Assembly: GCA_044507695.1 (NCBI GenBank)
Contig: JBIQJD010000005.1
Span: 62,001 to 126,000 of the forward strand
Origin: JBIQJD01 sp044507695
Lineage (GTDB): Bacteria; Bacteroidota; Ignavibacteria; Ignavibacteriales; Ignavibacteriaceae
DNA: 64,000 nucleotides
Direction: 5' to 3'
Under the pieces are notes generated by a model, which saw only the letters and a list, made by a program, of their open reading frames with translations, was not told the origin of the DNA and made no database searches. The first letter of the stretch is position 1. Every line of letters starts with the position of its first letter. Positions 1-8,046 of the stretch are shown in pieces. The position numbers and the translations under genes are program-made.

Positions 1-155
1 TCATTTCCTAACAAAGCCTGCTGGGTAGCTTCACCAATCACTAATAATAATACAAAATCAAAAACGGTAATCTGCGCGATTGAACGTTTACCGTTAACCC
101 GGAAAATTATTAACAGAAAAAAATAAATTACCAATCCTCTAATTACAGCATCCAT
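1..155 (-). CDS. DUF421 (YetF-like) membrane protein, 3' part cut by window edge
   Basis: The first 51 codons are visible, starting at the ATG read 155-153 and running off the left edge. The peptide begins MDAVIRGLVIYFFLLIIFR, a membrane segment, followed by a second hydrophobic stretch containing TVFDFVLLLVIGEATQQALL. This layout (helix, NGKRS-type loop, then an FDF-LLL-IGEA helix) matches the N-terminus of DUF421/YetF membrane proteins. Family members carry a cytoplasmic domain after the helices, which lies outside this window; their function is not established. It starts 5 bases after the stop of the small gene upstream, so the two are probably co-transcribed. Confidence 0.75.
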   Translation of the reverse strand, partial: MDAVIRGLVIYFFLLIIFRVNGKRSIAQITVFDFVLLLVIGEATQQALLGN

Positions 156-160
156 AATAT

Positions 161-649
161 TTAAGGATAAATTATTTGTTTGAAATTAATTGATCTGTTT
201 TCGCCTGCTGATAAATTCACGTTGTGATAAAAAGGGTCTTCCGGTGTATAAGCCATCTTTATTAAAAACCCGTTTGATGAATTTTTAGTAAATATGAATA
301 ATGTATTTTCTCCGGTATTTTTTTCTTCAACAGGAAGCGGGGTTATACTTTCAATTTTTACATTCTTTAAGAATTCATTATTGATTTGTAATTCCAGAAA
401 ATCATCAGTCTGATATTGCAGATGAATTATCATTTGTGCCGGCGCTCCGGCTCTGAGAAATTTTTCTGTCTCTATATAAAATCCTGTTGATTCATCTCCT
501 ACGATTGTTTCACTCAGAATACCGGTGCCGAATAAACCCAGAGCAGATACAAATACAAACAGAATAATCAAAGTAAATCCAACTGCCCTAAAGCGCTCTG
601 CTTTTTTCTGATGATCAAGATCTTCTTCAATATCGATTTCGTTGTTCAT
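161..649 (-). CDS. single-pass membrane protein, partner of DUF421 gene
   Basis: 162-residue protein of no family I recognise. It has an acidic, charged N-terminus (about 1-23), one strong transmembrane helix (about 24-46) and an extracytoplasmic domain of about 115 residues rich in beta-type sequence, without cysteines. The positive charges before the helix (KKAERFR) suggest the N-terminus is cytoplasmic. It lies directly upstream of the DUF421 gene with a 5-base gap, so the products may act together at the inner membrane. Start chosen at the first ATG; no competing start is evident. Function unknown. Confidence 0.75.
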   Translation of the reverse strand: MNNEIDIEEDLDHQKKAERFRAVGFTLIILFVFVSALGLFGTGILSETIVGDESTGFYIETEKFLRAGAPAQMIIHLQYQTDDFLELQINNEFLKNVKIESITPLPVEEKNTGENTLFIFTKNSSNGFLIKMAYTPEDPFYHNVNLSAGENRSINFKQIIYP

Positions 650-765
650 ACATTAATTTACCTGCTCCTGCAATTTTGAAAAATGCTTATTAACACAACC
701 ATTCTGATATGTAACCTTCCACCTGGCAAAGCATCAATCATCTAGAATAACTTAGAGAGTCAAAT

Positions 766-1218
766 ATGTTTAATGAATTATTGAACGGAAAATTTTTCGG
801 CCATCCCGTTCACCTGATGCTTGTTCATTTTCCTGCGGCATTCTTTCCTTTAAGCGCGGCTATTGATATTTACGCAATAGTGATGAACAATGTTCTTTAT
901 GCCGAGATATCCTTTTATATACTTTGTCTTGGAATTATAACAGGATTTGCTGCAGCGGTTTTCGGCACCATAGATCTTTTAAAATTGAAACAGGAAAAAG
1001 TATTTAGAACCGCACTTATTCACGGCGGATTAAATCTCCTGTGGGCTGCTTCATTTAGTGTAATTGCAGGATTACAATATCAGCAGTTTCCCGAAATCAG
1101 AATTCCTTCACTTGCAATCATTGTTACAAAAATTATCTGTGTGTTCGGAATGTTATATTCAAATTTTCTAGGCGGAGAATTGGTTTTAAAATATGGAGTT
1201 GGCAGAAAAGCGGAATAA
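766..1218 (+). CDS. DUF2231-family inner-membrane protein
   Basis: 150 residues with four predicted membrane helices (about 16-40, 47-72, 84-104, 113-137). The N-terminal motif GHPVHLMLVHFP (residues 12-23), with histidines 13, 16 and 21, is typical of the DUF2231 family of small membrane proteins, whose role is unknown; some members sit beside haem or redox genes, so the histidines could be ligands (inference). Transcribed divergently from the 161-649 gene across a 116-base gap, and convergent with the sigma factor gene, whose end is 19 bases away. A GAGAG sequence just upstream could serve as a ribosome binding site. Confidence 0.8.
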   Translation: MFNELLNGKFFGHPVHLMLVHFPAAFFPLSAAIDIYAIVMNNVLYAEISFYILCLGIITGFAAAVFGTIDLLKLKQEKVFRTALIHGGLNLLWAASFSVIAGLQYQQFPEIRIPSLAIIVTKIICVFGMLYSNFLGGELVLKYGVGRKAE

Positions 1219-1237
1219 ATGAATGTGCCTTGTTAAA

Positions 1238-1900
1238 TTATTTTGTTTCCTTTCCCATTACATACTGCATAACATTTTCATTTAAGCGGTCACATCTATC
1301 ATTACCAAAGGTAAATAAAGATGAAAGATCTGTCATACCTGAAATAAAATCTTTCAGCATTGATTTTGCACGGTGCAATCTTACTTTAACATTAACCTTA
1401 GAGATATTTAATACTTTAGATGCCTCATCAATACTCATTCCTTCAACTTCTTTAAGAATAAAGACAGAGCGGTATTTATCCGGAAGTTCATTAACAGCCT
1501 TTTCTAATATTTCTTTTCTTTGCTCATTCATATAATTTTCCTCAGGATTTTGATGCCTGCCGGCAGGAATAGTTACACTCATCTCATTATTAAGTCTGCT
1601 GAACCTCTTCTGGCTTCGCTTTTGCATCAGGCATTCATTGATAAGAATTTTTGTAAGCCACGTTGAAAATTTTGCTTCCCCCCTGAACTGATCAAGTTTT
1701 TCATATGCTGTTATGTAAGCTATTTGCATAACTTCATCCGCATCATCATCACTTATACCATATGATAATGCAATTCTGTACAACCTTTGATTATTGCGCC
1801 GCACAATTTCTCTGTACAATTGAACATTTCCGCTGCGTATCCCTGAAATAATTTCTTCTTCAGTCAATTCTGTTTCGTTTTGAACTGCTTCTTTAATCAT
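1238..1900 (-). CDS. ECF-type RNA polymerase sigma factor
   Basis: 220 residues with region sigma-2 at about 25-100 (DADEVMQIAYITAYEKLDQF, then a FSTWL-type end) and region sigma-4 at about 132-187 (LPDKYRSVFILKEVEGMS and a helix-turn-helix around 157-182). It directs RNA polymerase to a specific promoter set. The C-terminal tail carries FGNDRCDRLNENVMQYV (198-214), similar to tails in several Bacteroidota ECF factors. No anti-sigma factor gene is adjacent, unlike many ECF pairs. Its divergent neighbour is a small membrane protein at 1996, and a secreted DUF4142 protein lies further on; a stress role is an inference from context. Confidence 0.9.
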   Translation of the reverse strand: MIKEAVQNETELTEEEIISGIRSGNVQLYREIVRRNNQRLYRIALSYGISDDDADEVMQIAYITAYEKLDQFRGEAKFSTWLTKILINECLMQKRSQKRFSRLNNEMSVTIPAGRHQNPEENYMNEQRKEILEKAVNELPDKYRSVFILKEVEGMSIDEASKVLNISKVNVKVRLHRAKSMLKDFISGMTDLSSLFTFGNDRCDRLNENVMQYVMGKETK

Positions 1901-1995
1901 ATCAAAAGATAAAAATAGTTTGTAATATAAAAAAATGTTTGTCTTGTAACCTTTTTAATTCCTTATCATCTATTAAGGAAAAAGGAGAAAATAAA

Positions 1996-2334
1996 ATGCT
2001 TGTAACAATAATAGTTCTTTTTGCGATAGCAGCAGTTATTGGTGTCACAATGATAATTCCATTCGTTTCAGGAAAACCTGTAAGCAAGGTCTCAGCAGTA
2101 TTTCACGGGCTTTTTGCCGCAACCGCATTAGTTCTTCTGATAATTTTTGCAGTTAATTCAACCATTTCACCTACAGCGTCAATCATCATATTTGTAATTG
2201 CAGCTCTTGGCGGATTTGTATTATTCACCAGTGATTTAAAGAACAAAAGAGTGCCATCCGGGGTTGCATTCATACACGCTGGCGCTGCAGTAATTGCATT
2301 TATACTCCTGCTTGTTTTTGCACTTAGTATTTAG
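1996..2334 (+). CDS. small four-helix hydrophobic membrane protein
   Basis: 112 residues, almost entirely hydrophobic, with about four membrane helices and short polar turns. The start at 1996 is chosen because an AAGGAGA ribosome binding site lies 7-9 bases upstream; the frame stays open to 1939 but the upstream residues are polar and lack a site. I do not recognise the family. It is divergent from the ECF sigma factor across about 95 bases, which suggests it may be a target of that factor (inference). Nothing more can be said about its function. Confidence 0.75.
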   Translation: MLVTIIVLFAIAAVIGVTMIIPFVSGKPVSKVSAVFHGLFAATALVLLIIFAVNSTISPTASIIIFVIAALGGFVLFTSDLKNKRVPSGVAFIHAGAAVIAFILLLVFALSI

Positions 2335-2341
2335 AAGAAAT

Positions 2342-2479
2342 TTGCGGATTGACAAATCCCGAATTGGCGAAATGATGATTATTGACTAATTGAATTAATA
2401 AATTTGGAATTTTAACTTACCGGAAGTCCCTCTTCATGAGAGAGGGATTTAGGGAGAGTTCACTGAATTGCGGATTGAC
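2342..2479. repeat. non-coding repeat-like segment with direct repeat and hairpin
   Basis: The 12-base word TTGCGGATTGAC occurs twice, at 2342-2353 and 2468-2479, on either side of a hairpin: TCCCTCT at 2428-2434 pairs with AGAGGGA at 2442-2448 and is followed by a GGGA-rich stretch. The arrangement resembles dispersed palindromic repeats found between genes in related genomes, but that resemblance is from memory. No reading frame is present. Confidence 0.35.
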
Positions 2480-2518
2480 TAAGTTGTGAATTATATTCCA
2501 TTACTTCATTTTAACATG

Positions 2519-2548
2519 GGGGCTGAATCCAAAAACGAATTCAACCCC
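2519..2548 (-). terminator. hairpin downstream of the DUF4142 gene
   Basis: GGGGCTGAATCC (2519-2530) and GAATTCAACCCC (2537-2548) form a 12-pair stem with a 6-base loop; read on the minus strand all positions pair, with two G-U pairs. It sits 13 bases after the stop of the minus-strand DUF4142 gene. The following bases are only weakly U-rich, so it may stabilise the mRNA end rather than terminate on its own. Confidence 0.45.
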
Positions 2549-2561
2549 GGATAAAAAAGTA

Positions 2562-3242
2562 TTATTGTTTTTGTTTATTCTGCTGCGGCTGAGTTTGATC
2601 TTCCCTGCTGATGCTTGTTAAATTTTTATTTACCTCCTCGGCATGTTCAAGATGCTGCTGAAGAACCGGCAATGTTTTTTGAGCCCAGCCTTTTACCTCT
2701 GCATTTTCTTCACTCTCTGCTGCTTCCTGGAATTTTTCTATATCTTCCTTATGATCTTCAACCATAAATGACATATACTCTTTATCAAATTCTGAACCGG
2801 AAAGCTGAGTTAATGCATTAACTTTATTTTTATGTTCATCAATCAAAACTGTAGGCATTGTTATATTCTGTTTTTCAATAATTGCCTTTAGTTCCCTGTT
2901 AGCCTTTGAGTGATCACGTTCCATCATCTTTCCGAAATCTCTTACATCCTGCGAAGATGCTTTTTGTTGTGCAATCTTACCAAGCTCAACTTCCATCATT
3001 CCGCCGCTGGCAGCTTCCATAACGAATTCAGACATGTTTTCATTGGTTATCATCCCCTGCTCTCCGGTTTGTACATCCGTTTTATCCTGCTTTGTTGTAG
3101 GCTGCATTTCATCGTTTACCCGCATTGAATCCCTGTTTTGTGTGCCTTGTTTCGCATTTGTGTTCAGTGAATCCTGAGCAAACGTTGAACTTATAAACAG
3201 GAAAAAACATACGGTTGTAAATAATAAACAAATTCTTTTCAT
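2562..3242 (-). CDS. secreted DUF4142 (ferritin-like fold) protein
   Basis: 226 residues. A signal peptide (MKRICLLFTTVCFFLFISSTFA) is followed by a low-complexity polar linker rich in Q, T, D and N, then a DUF4142 domain from about residue 70 to 212. That domain shows the typical FVMEAASGGMMEVELGK opening and the RDFGKMMERDHSKAN helix. DUF4142 domains are predicted helical bundles of ferritin-like type with unestablished function. The start at 3242 is preferred over an in-frame ATG at 3254 because GGAGG lies between them, at the right distance from 3242. An imperfect palindrome (GTGAT-N6-ATCAC, 3306-3321) lies upstream and could be an operator. Confidence 0.85.
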   Translation of the reverse strand: MKRICLLFTTVCFFLFISSTFAQDSLNTNAKQGTQNRDSMRVNDEMQPTTKQDKTDVQTGEQGMITNENMSEFVMEAASGGMMEVELGKIAQQKASSQDVRDFGKMMERDHSKANRELKAIIEKQNITMPTVLIDEHKNKVNALTQLSGSEFDKEYMSFMVEDHKEDIEKFQEAAESEENAEVKGWAQKTLPVLQQHLEHAEEVNKNLTSISREDQTQPQQNKQKQ

Positions 3243-3254
3243 CGTATCCTCCAT

Positions 3255-3759
3255 ATTATAAAATATTATCCATCAGCAAAATTAAAGAACATGGTATAGG
3301 AAATGTGTGATGTTTAAATCACTGTGCTTTAATGCAGAATTACATTATTGTTGTTACCGGTGCGGTTATTATCTAAAAATAAGGTATTTAGATGGTGAAT
3401 TATATCATTAACACCTTGATTTATCAAAGTTTTACTAAGAAAGAAATAAGTAAACTGCTGAAGCTTGGAGTTGGTTGGGTTTCCTAGCTGTAACCACCTT
3501 GCTGAAGCAAGGTGTTAAACCGTGAACTTGCAAAAGGTTACAAAGACAACTCAGAGGAAGAGCGGAAGATAGAGACTTCAATTCGCACCTTTTTATAAAT
3601 ACTCTATACAACTCTAAAATAATCCTGTTTTCACCTGAAAAAAAATTAACCTATATTCCATCCGTTATTTCCCAAAAAAATTAAAAATTTTAATCTATTT
3701 TCTATAATTCTGGAAGTTTCGCTTAAAACTATTAATTCATTATTAAAAGGAGTGGTGTT
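3255..3759. other. 505-base intergenic region with inverted repeats, no convincing gene
   Basis: This is the longest stretch without a gene. It holds several inverted repeats: ATCTAAA/TTTAGAT around 3372-3394, TTGAT/ATCAA at 3417-3428, and a nested pair at 3489-3542 in which TGTAACC and GGTTACA flank the hairpin ACCTTGC-TGAA-GCAAGGT. A short frame at 3512-3598 reads like the tail of a protein but is probably a remnant. Near the right end, TATAAT at 3713-3718 and AAAGGAG just before the ATG at 3760 are likely promoter and ribosome-binding elements for the next gene. Confidence 0.5.
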
Positions 3760-4341
3760 ATGAAAGCTTCTCATTTATTCACCGGACTTTTGATCAGCGC
3801 TTTTCTTTTTTCTGCGTCATCTGTTTATGCACAGGATGACAGCATGGCTGAAGCAGAAAAATTGTGGATGGAATATATGACACCGGGTGAAGCTCATGCT
3901 CAACTTGCTAAATATGTTGGTGAGTGGGATACTGAATCAAAGTTCTGGATGCAGCCCGGCGGTGAACCGGTTGTTTCACAGGGTAAGACTGTTTACGAGA
4001 TGATTCTCGGCGGTAGATACCTGCAATCAAAACATTCAAGCACTGCATGGGGTATGGAGGTTGAAGGTTTGATGATTATGGGTTATGATAATGCAACGCA
4101 TGAATATACAAGCATCTGGATTGATAACCTCGGCACAGGAACAGCAATTGCAAAAGGTACATATGATCCGGATGAAGATGCAATTAATTGGAATGGATCA
4201 ATGATTGATCCGATTTCTAAATCAGAAGTTACATTCAGAGAAGTCTTAAGATTTCAGGATGATAACCACATTGTGCTGGAAATGTACAATGGTGATGAAG
4301 GAAATGAGTATAAATCAATGGAAATTAATTTTACAAGATAA
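3760..4341 (+). CDS. secreted DUF1579-family protein
   Basis: 193 residues. The signal peptide ends at about VYA-QD (cleavage near residue 24). The rest fits DUF1579: an HAQLAKYVGEWDTESKFWM opening, then a GGRYLQSKHSS segment, an EGLMIMGYDN segment and a C-terminal beta strand series ending KSMEINFTR. These proteins are predicted beta-barrel, lipocalin-like folds of unknown function, here exported. A strong ribosome binding site (AAAGGAG) and a TATAAT-like box lie upstream. A long hairpin at 4351-4412 follows the stop. The gene seems to be a single-gene unit. Confidence 0.8.
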   Translation: MKASHLFTGLLISAFLFSASSVYAQDDSMAEAEKLWMEYMTPGEAHAQLAKYVGEWDTESKFWMQPGGEPVVSQGKTVYEMILGGRYLQSKHSSTAWGMEVEGLMIMGYDNATHEYTSIWIDNLGTGTAIAKGTYDPDEDAINWNGSMIDPISKSEVTFREVLRFQDDNHIVLEMYNGDEGNEYKSMEINFTR

Positions 4342-4350
4342 AGTTTAACA

Positions 4351-4412
4351 GAGGCTGATTAAAAGTTGTAATTTTCTTTCGGAAAAATTGAAAAAATATT
4401 TTACTCAGCCTC
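4351..4412 (+). terminator. long hairpin after the DUF1579 gene
   Basis: GAGGCTGATTAAAA (4351-4364) is matched, with one mismatch, by TTTTACTCAGCCTC (4399-4412). An inner AATTTT/AAAATT hairpin sits in the loop and an A/T-rich tail follows. It begins 9 bases after the stop codon and probably marks the transcript end. Confidence 0.5.
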
Positions 4413-4564
4413 AATATTTATTCGTAAATATTTTCAAATCATTCACAATATTTGCAGAAATTTTTCAATCCTTATCAAAAAATTTTCCACTTTAAATGAA
4501 ATTAACTCCAATTTCTTGTAAGTTTTGGTATCAGATTTTGTTTAATAATTACTCGGAGAAAAAA

Positions 4565-5839
4565 TTGAAGTTATCCATTCGATTTTTGTGTTTTATCGTT
4601 TTTTTGTTTTTTACTTTATCATTATTTAACGGCTGCAAGGATAAAGATTCTACACCTGTTGAGCCATCCGGCAAAACAGAAATTAAAATCGGTGCTTTGT
4701 TTTCAATTTCTTCCGGCTGGACAACACTTGGCGTGAACAGTAAAACAGCCCTCGAAATTGCAGAGACTCAAATCAACACATACCTTGCATCTTTAAATTC
4801 ACAATACACAGTTAACTTTATAATTGAAGATACAGAACTTGATCCGGCCAAAGCTTTGGAAAAATTAAAATCATTAAAAGCGCAAGGCGTACAAATTGTT
4901 GTTGGACCGCAATCAAGTGCAGAGGTTAACGCAATTAAATCTTATGCTGATTCAAATGATATTTTAATCATCAGCCAATCAAGCACGGCATTTTCACTTG
5001 CTGTTCCGGGAGATAATATTTTCCGTCTCTGCCCCGATGATATTCATGAAGGTGAAGCGGTTGCAAATCTTATGTACAGCGATGGAATTACAGCCGCAGT
5101 TTCTATCAGCAGAAATGATGCTGGAAATCTCGGTTTGCAGAGTGCAACAAAAAATCATTTTGAATTAATTGGCGGAAACATTATTCCCGGTGTTACTTAC
5201 GAAGCCTCTACAACAGATTTTACCGAAACTGCCGCCGCTTTAAAAGCAGCAGTTACTGCTGCAATTGCCCTGCACGGACAGGCCAAAACAGCAGTTTACC
5301 TAACAGCGTTTGATGAAGCTGCAAATCTTTTTTCTGCTATAAAGGATGATCCGGTTTTAACATCTGTAAAATGGTACGGAAGTGATGGTGTTGCTTTGAG
5401 CAATGCCCTGATTGTTAACAATGATGCAGCAGTTTTTGCAAATACAGTGAATTATTTAAATCCCATTTTTGGTCTTGATAATGCAGCCGCAGATAAATGG
5501 CAGCCGTTGATGGCTCAAATAAAAGCTGTTACCGGAATTGAAGTGGATGCATTCACACTTGCCGCTTATGATGCGGCATGGCTTGCTTTCCAGACATATG
5601 TTGCAACTGATTTTTCAGGCAGCTTCAGCAGTATGAAATCAGTGTTTCCTTTCATTGCAAATTCATATTATGGAACAAGCGGATGGACTTCACTTAATGA
5701 AGCCGGAGACCGCAAGTACGGCAATTTTGATTTTTGGGGAATTTGTTCCGAAAGCGGAACTCTGAAATGGAAACGAGCTGCTTCATTCCAGCCTTCCACT
5801 TCTGAGATTGGTACTGTTACCTACTTTGGATGTAACTAA
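4565..5839 (+). CDS. solute-binding lipoprotein of branched-chain amino acid type (Peripla_BP_6)
   Basis: 424 residues. A TTG start at 4565 is chosen because CGGAGAA lies 7-9 bases upstream and the product then begins with a lipoprotein signal ending LFNGC (Cys 24). The frame also opens at ATG 4496, but that adds a polar extension with no ribosome binding site. The mature part has the periplasmic-binding fold of LivJ-like proteins: KIGALFSISSGWTTLG, then VVGPQSSAEVNAIKSYA, and late DAFTLAAYDAAWLAFQTY. It would capture a small solute at the envelope. No permease or ATPase genes are nearby, so it is an orphan whose transporter or sensor partner lies elsewhere. Confidence 0.8.
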   Translation: MKLSIRFLCFIVFLFFTLSLFNGCKDKDSTPVEPSGKTEIKIGALFSISSGWTTLGVNSKTALEIAETQINTYLASLNSQYTVNFIIEDTELDPAKALEKLKSLKAQGVQIVVGPQSSAEVNAIKSYADSNDILIISQSSTAFSLAVPGDNIFRLCPDDIHEGEAVANLMYSDGITAAVSISRNDAGNLGLQSATKNHFELIGGNIIPGVTYEASTTDFTETAAALKAAVTAAIALHGQAKTAVYLTAFDEAANLFSAIKDDPVLTSVKWYGSDGVALSNALIVNNDAAVFANTVNYLNPIFGLDNAAADKWQPLMAQIKAVTGIEVDAFTLAAYDAAWLAFQTYVATDFSGSFSSMKSVFPFIANSYYGTSGWTSLNEAGDRKYGNFDFWGICSESGTLKWKRAASFQPSTSEIGTVTYFGCN

Positions 5840-5859
5840 AAATATTTTGTTAATAGTAT

Positions 5860-5896
5860 ATGTCTTTGAGTTTTATAAACTCAAAGACATTTTTTT
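5860..5896. terminator. bidirectional terminator between convergent genes
   Basis: A perfect 14-pair stem (5860-5873 with 5877-5890) with a 3-base loop is followed on the plus strand by a run of T (5890-5896). It lies between the end of the solute-binding lipoprotein gene and the end of the convergent gene at 5895. Confidence 0.85.
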
Positions 5897-6731
5897 ATAA
5901 GTAGATTGCAAAAAATCCCGAATACAATCCAAGAGAAATCTCGTGAAACTCACTTCCCGCTTCACCTGGTTTTGCATTAAATCTATAACGTGTATAAACT
6001 GTAAACGAATTAAAAATTCTGAAAAGTCCGAGTGAAATTTCAGGGCTTATTCCGCTGAACCCCTTAAAATTAGTAAAGCCGTTGAAACCGGGAGAAACAT
6101 ATTCAATCCATGGTACTTCAATTAAATGTTTGTATCCGACGCGAAAGAAATTCTTTACAGGTGCATTAAAAATGTGTGAGTATTCAAGAGAAAAATAACC
6201 GGTCGGATAATTGTATCCCGATGAACGAATGAATATCAGCGGGATTTCTTTTGTTAAACTAAAATAATTTTCCTCACCCCATTTTACATAAGCTGGTCCC
6301 GGAAGCCCGAATACAGCACCGCCAAATAAACACAGTAGAACAAAATTTGATTCACCTTCAACCTTTACTTCACGCGGAAATTCAAATTCATATTCTTCAC
6401 TTGTGTATGTATTTCCCGCAGAATCTTCCACAATAATTACAAAGGGAATATATGCGTCATCAAAATTAAATTGAGTGAGATCAATTTCTGCACTGTGGTT
6501 TTCTGTTGGTTCATCCGAGATTATAAGATTGAATTTATCATTTATAACTATTCTTGATTTCACAGGACTGCTCGTGAAATATGAAATCATGAAAGTGTGA
6601 GGCATTTCGGGAGTAACAAAATTTTCAATAAGAAAAATATCAACCGGGGGATAAGAAAGTGAATCTTCCTGCGCTGTGGAAATTCTATTTATGATTAAAA
6701 AGAAAAAAAGTAAGAAAAGAATATTTTTCAT
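5895..6731 (-). CDS. secreted or outer-membrane protein of unknown function
   Basis: 278 residues. A signal peptide (MKNILFLLFFFLIINRISTA) is followed by an immunoglobulin-like beta segment (about 30-120) and a C-terminal half (about 130-278) of alternating hydrophobic and aromatic strands. The protein ends in the aromatic strand GFFAIYL, as in outer-membrane beta-barrel proteins. I recognise no specific family. It is convergent with the solute-binding protein and shares a terminator with it; the next minus-strand gene ends 73 bases upstream of its start. An outer-membrane location is an inference from the terminal strand pattern. Confidence 0.7.
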   Translation of the reverse strand: MKNILFLLFFFLIINRISTAQEDSLSYPPVDIFLIENFVTPEMPHTFMISYFTSSPVKSRIVINDKFNLIISDEPTENHSAEIDLTQFNFDDAYIPFVIIVEDSAGNTYTSEEYEFEFPREVKVEGESNFVLLCLFGGAVFGLPGPAYVKWGEENYFSLTKEIPLIFIRSSGYNYPTGYFSLEYSHIFNAPVKNFFRVGYKHLIEVPWIEYVSPGFNGFTNFKGFSGISPEISLGLFRIFNSFTVYTRYRFNAKPGEAGSEFHEISLGLYSGFFAIYL

Positions 6732-6804
6732 TATGCCGCCAAAATTAATAATTCACATTCTGAAATTAAGAATAATTGCAACAAAAGATTGAAACGAAAG
6801 AATG

Positions 6805-7947
6805 TCAATCCTTATAAGGTTTTTCAAGATAATTTTTTGCAAGTGTGTGCGATCTTCCATACTCTTTCATTTCAAGCAGTTGTAAATAATATTGCCTGGC
6901 TTCCTCACGATTGCCCTGCAGATCATTCACCATTCCAAGATAAAGAACTGAGTTAATTAAAAATCCTGATTCTTCATCGCCATCTGTTTGTTTTGAAAGC
7001 TCAACACATTTCTGAAAATAATATTTTGATGAATCAAGATGATTCAAATTTTTATACTGCAAACCAACATAGTAAACTGCTTCCCGCACAACTTTAGGAT
7101 TGTTGTATCCTGTTAAATTATTTTCAGCCTTATTCAGAACATCTTTAAAAACATTTGCAGCAAGAGGATAATCACCGCGTTTTGCTGCAATTCTTCCCCA
7201 CCATCTTTGGAAGATTGGATTATCCGGAAAATCATCCTTTAACATTAAAGCGTATTCAGCAGCTTTGTAAGGATTATTTTCATAATTATAATAAAGTGTT
7301 GTTAGGAAATATCTCGCTTCATAACGCGCATACTTTCCGTGCTGTGCTGTATTAATTAATTGCTGAATCCCTTTTTCTTTATCTCCGGAGGGAAAGAAAA
7401 TCATAAGTGGTTTTAATAAAGGATATTGATCAGGAATTACGGAAGCATAATAATTATAAATCCCAAAGCCGAGCTGAACATCAAGATTTGCGGGATCGAG
7501 CTGAGCTGCGCGCTCAACAATAGGCAATGCTTCCCTGCCGTCATCAGCGGCTTTTATCCAGCTCTCACGGTAAGCTCTCAGCCTTCCTCTAAAACCAATT
7601 GCTCCGCCTTTAAAAAATAATGCATCCACATTTTCAGGTTCCTTTTCTAAAATTTCATCACACTGATAAATTACATCTTCAAGTTTTTGAAAGAAAATTT
7701 CATCATGTGATTCATCATCAACATCAAGAAGAATTTTCCACCAATCAATCATTGCAAGAAAAAATCTGCCGGCAGGATGTTCCGGATAATCCGCAATCAT
7801 CTGCCTGAATGTTTTTTCGGCATCGGTGAATTTAATGTTATATATTTCTTTAATTCCCTTTTCTGCCAGTGAATCAAAATCTTGTGCATAAATATCAGAG
7901 AAGTTAAAAGACAGGATAATTAAAAAAATTGCAGCTAAGGTTTTCAA
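6805..7947 (-). CDS. secreted TPR-repeat protein
   Basis: 380 residues with a signal peptide ending near IYA-QDF and about seven tetratricopeptide-like helical pairs. Clear ones include FTDAEKTFRQMIADYPEHPAGRFF, DYPLAANVFKDVL and DSSKYYFQKCVEL. The WWK and NYYASVI segments in the middle are shared by uncharacterised Bacteroidota TPR proteins. The start is TTG at 7947, behind a GGTGAAAG site; there is no nearby ATG. Such proteins usually scaffold envelope complexes, but no partner can be named. A terminator belonging to the next gene upstream lies just before it. Confidence 0.75.
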   Translation of the reverse strand: MKTLAAIFLIILSFNFSDIYAQDFDSLAEKGIKEIYNIKFTDAEKTFRQMIADYPEHPAGRFFLAMIDWWKILLDVDDESHDEIFFQKLEDVIYQCDEILEKEPENVDALFFKGGAIGFRGRLRAYRESWIKAADDGREALPIVERAAQLDPANLDVQLGFGIYNYYASVIPDQYPLLKPLMIFFPSGDKEKGIQQLINTAQHGKYARYEARYFLTTLYYNYENNPYKAAEYALMLKDDFPDNPIFQRWWGRIAAKRGDYPLAANVFKDVLNKAENNLTGYNNPKVVREAVYYVGLQYKNLNHLDSSKYYFQKCVELSKQTDGDEESGFLINSVLYLGMVNDLQGNREEARQYYLQLLEMKEYGRSHTLAKNYLEKPYKD

Positions 7948-7974
7948 TCTTTCACCATATTTTAAAAATAAAAA

Positions 7975-8011
7975 CGGAGAAATAATCTTTACTAAGTTAA
8001 TTATTTCTCCG
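7975..8011 (-). terminator. terminator after the fibronectin-type secreted gene
   Basis: CGGAGAAATAAT (7975-7986) pairs with ATTATTTCTCCG (8000-8011), a perfect 12-pair stem. On the minus strand the stem is followed by GTTTTTATTTTT, a typical U-rich tail. It serves the gene that ends at 8047. Confidence 0.8.
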
Positions 8012-8046
8012 CTTATACCTAAACAGAATGTAAAAGTTGCATAATC

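Noticed and set aside
1230..1535. Open frame antisense to the sigma factor gene.
   Set aside because: It lies fully opposite a well-supported gene, shows no family features, and has no ribosome binding site.
3306..3321. Crp-like site GTGAT-N6-ATCAC upstream of the DUF4142 gene.
   Set aside because: The spacing is 2 bases longer than the Crp consensus, so it is only noted as a possible operator for an unknown protein.
3417..3428. FNR-type site TTGAT/ATCAA.
   Set aside because: Half-sites are 2 bases apart rather than 4, and no gene starts close downstream.
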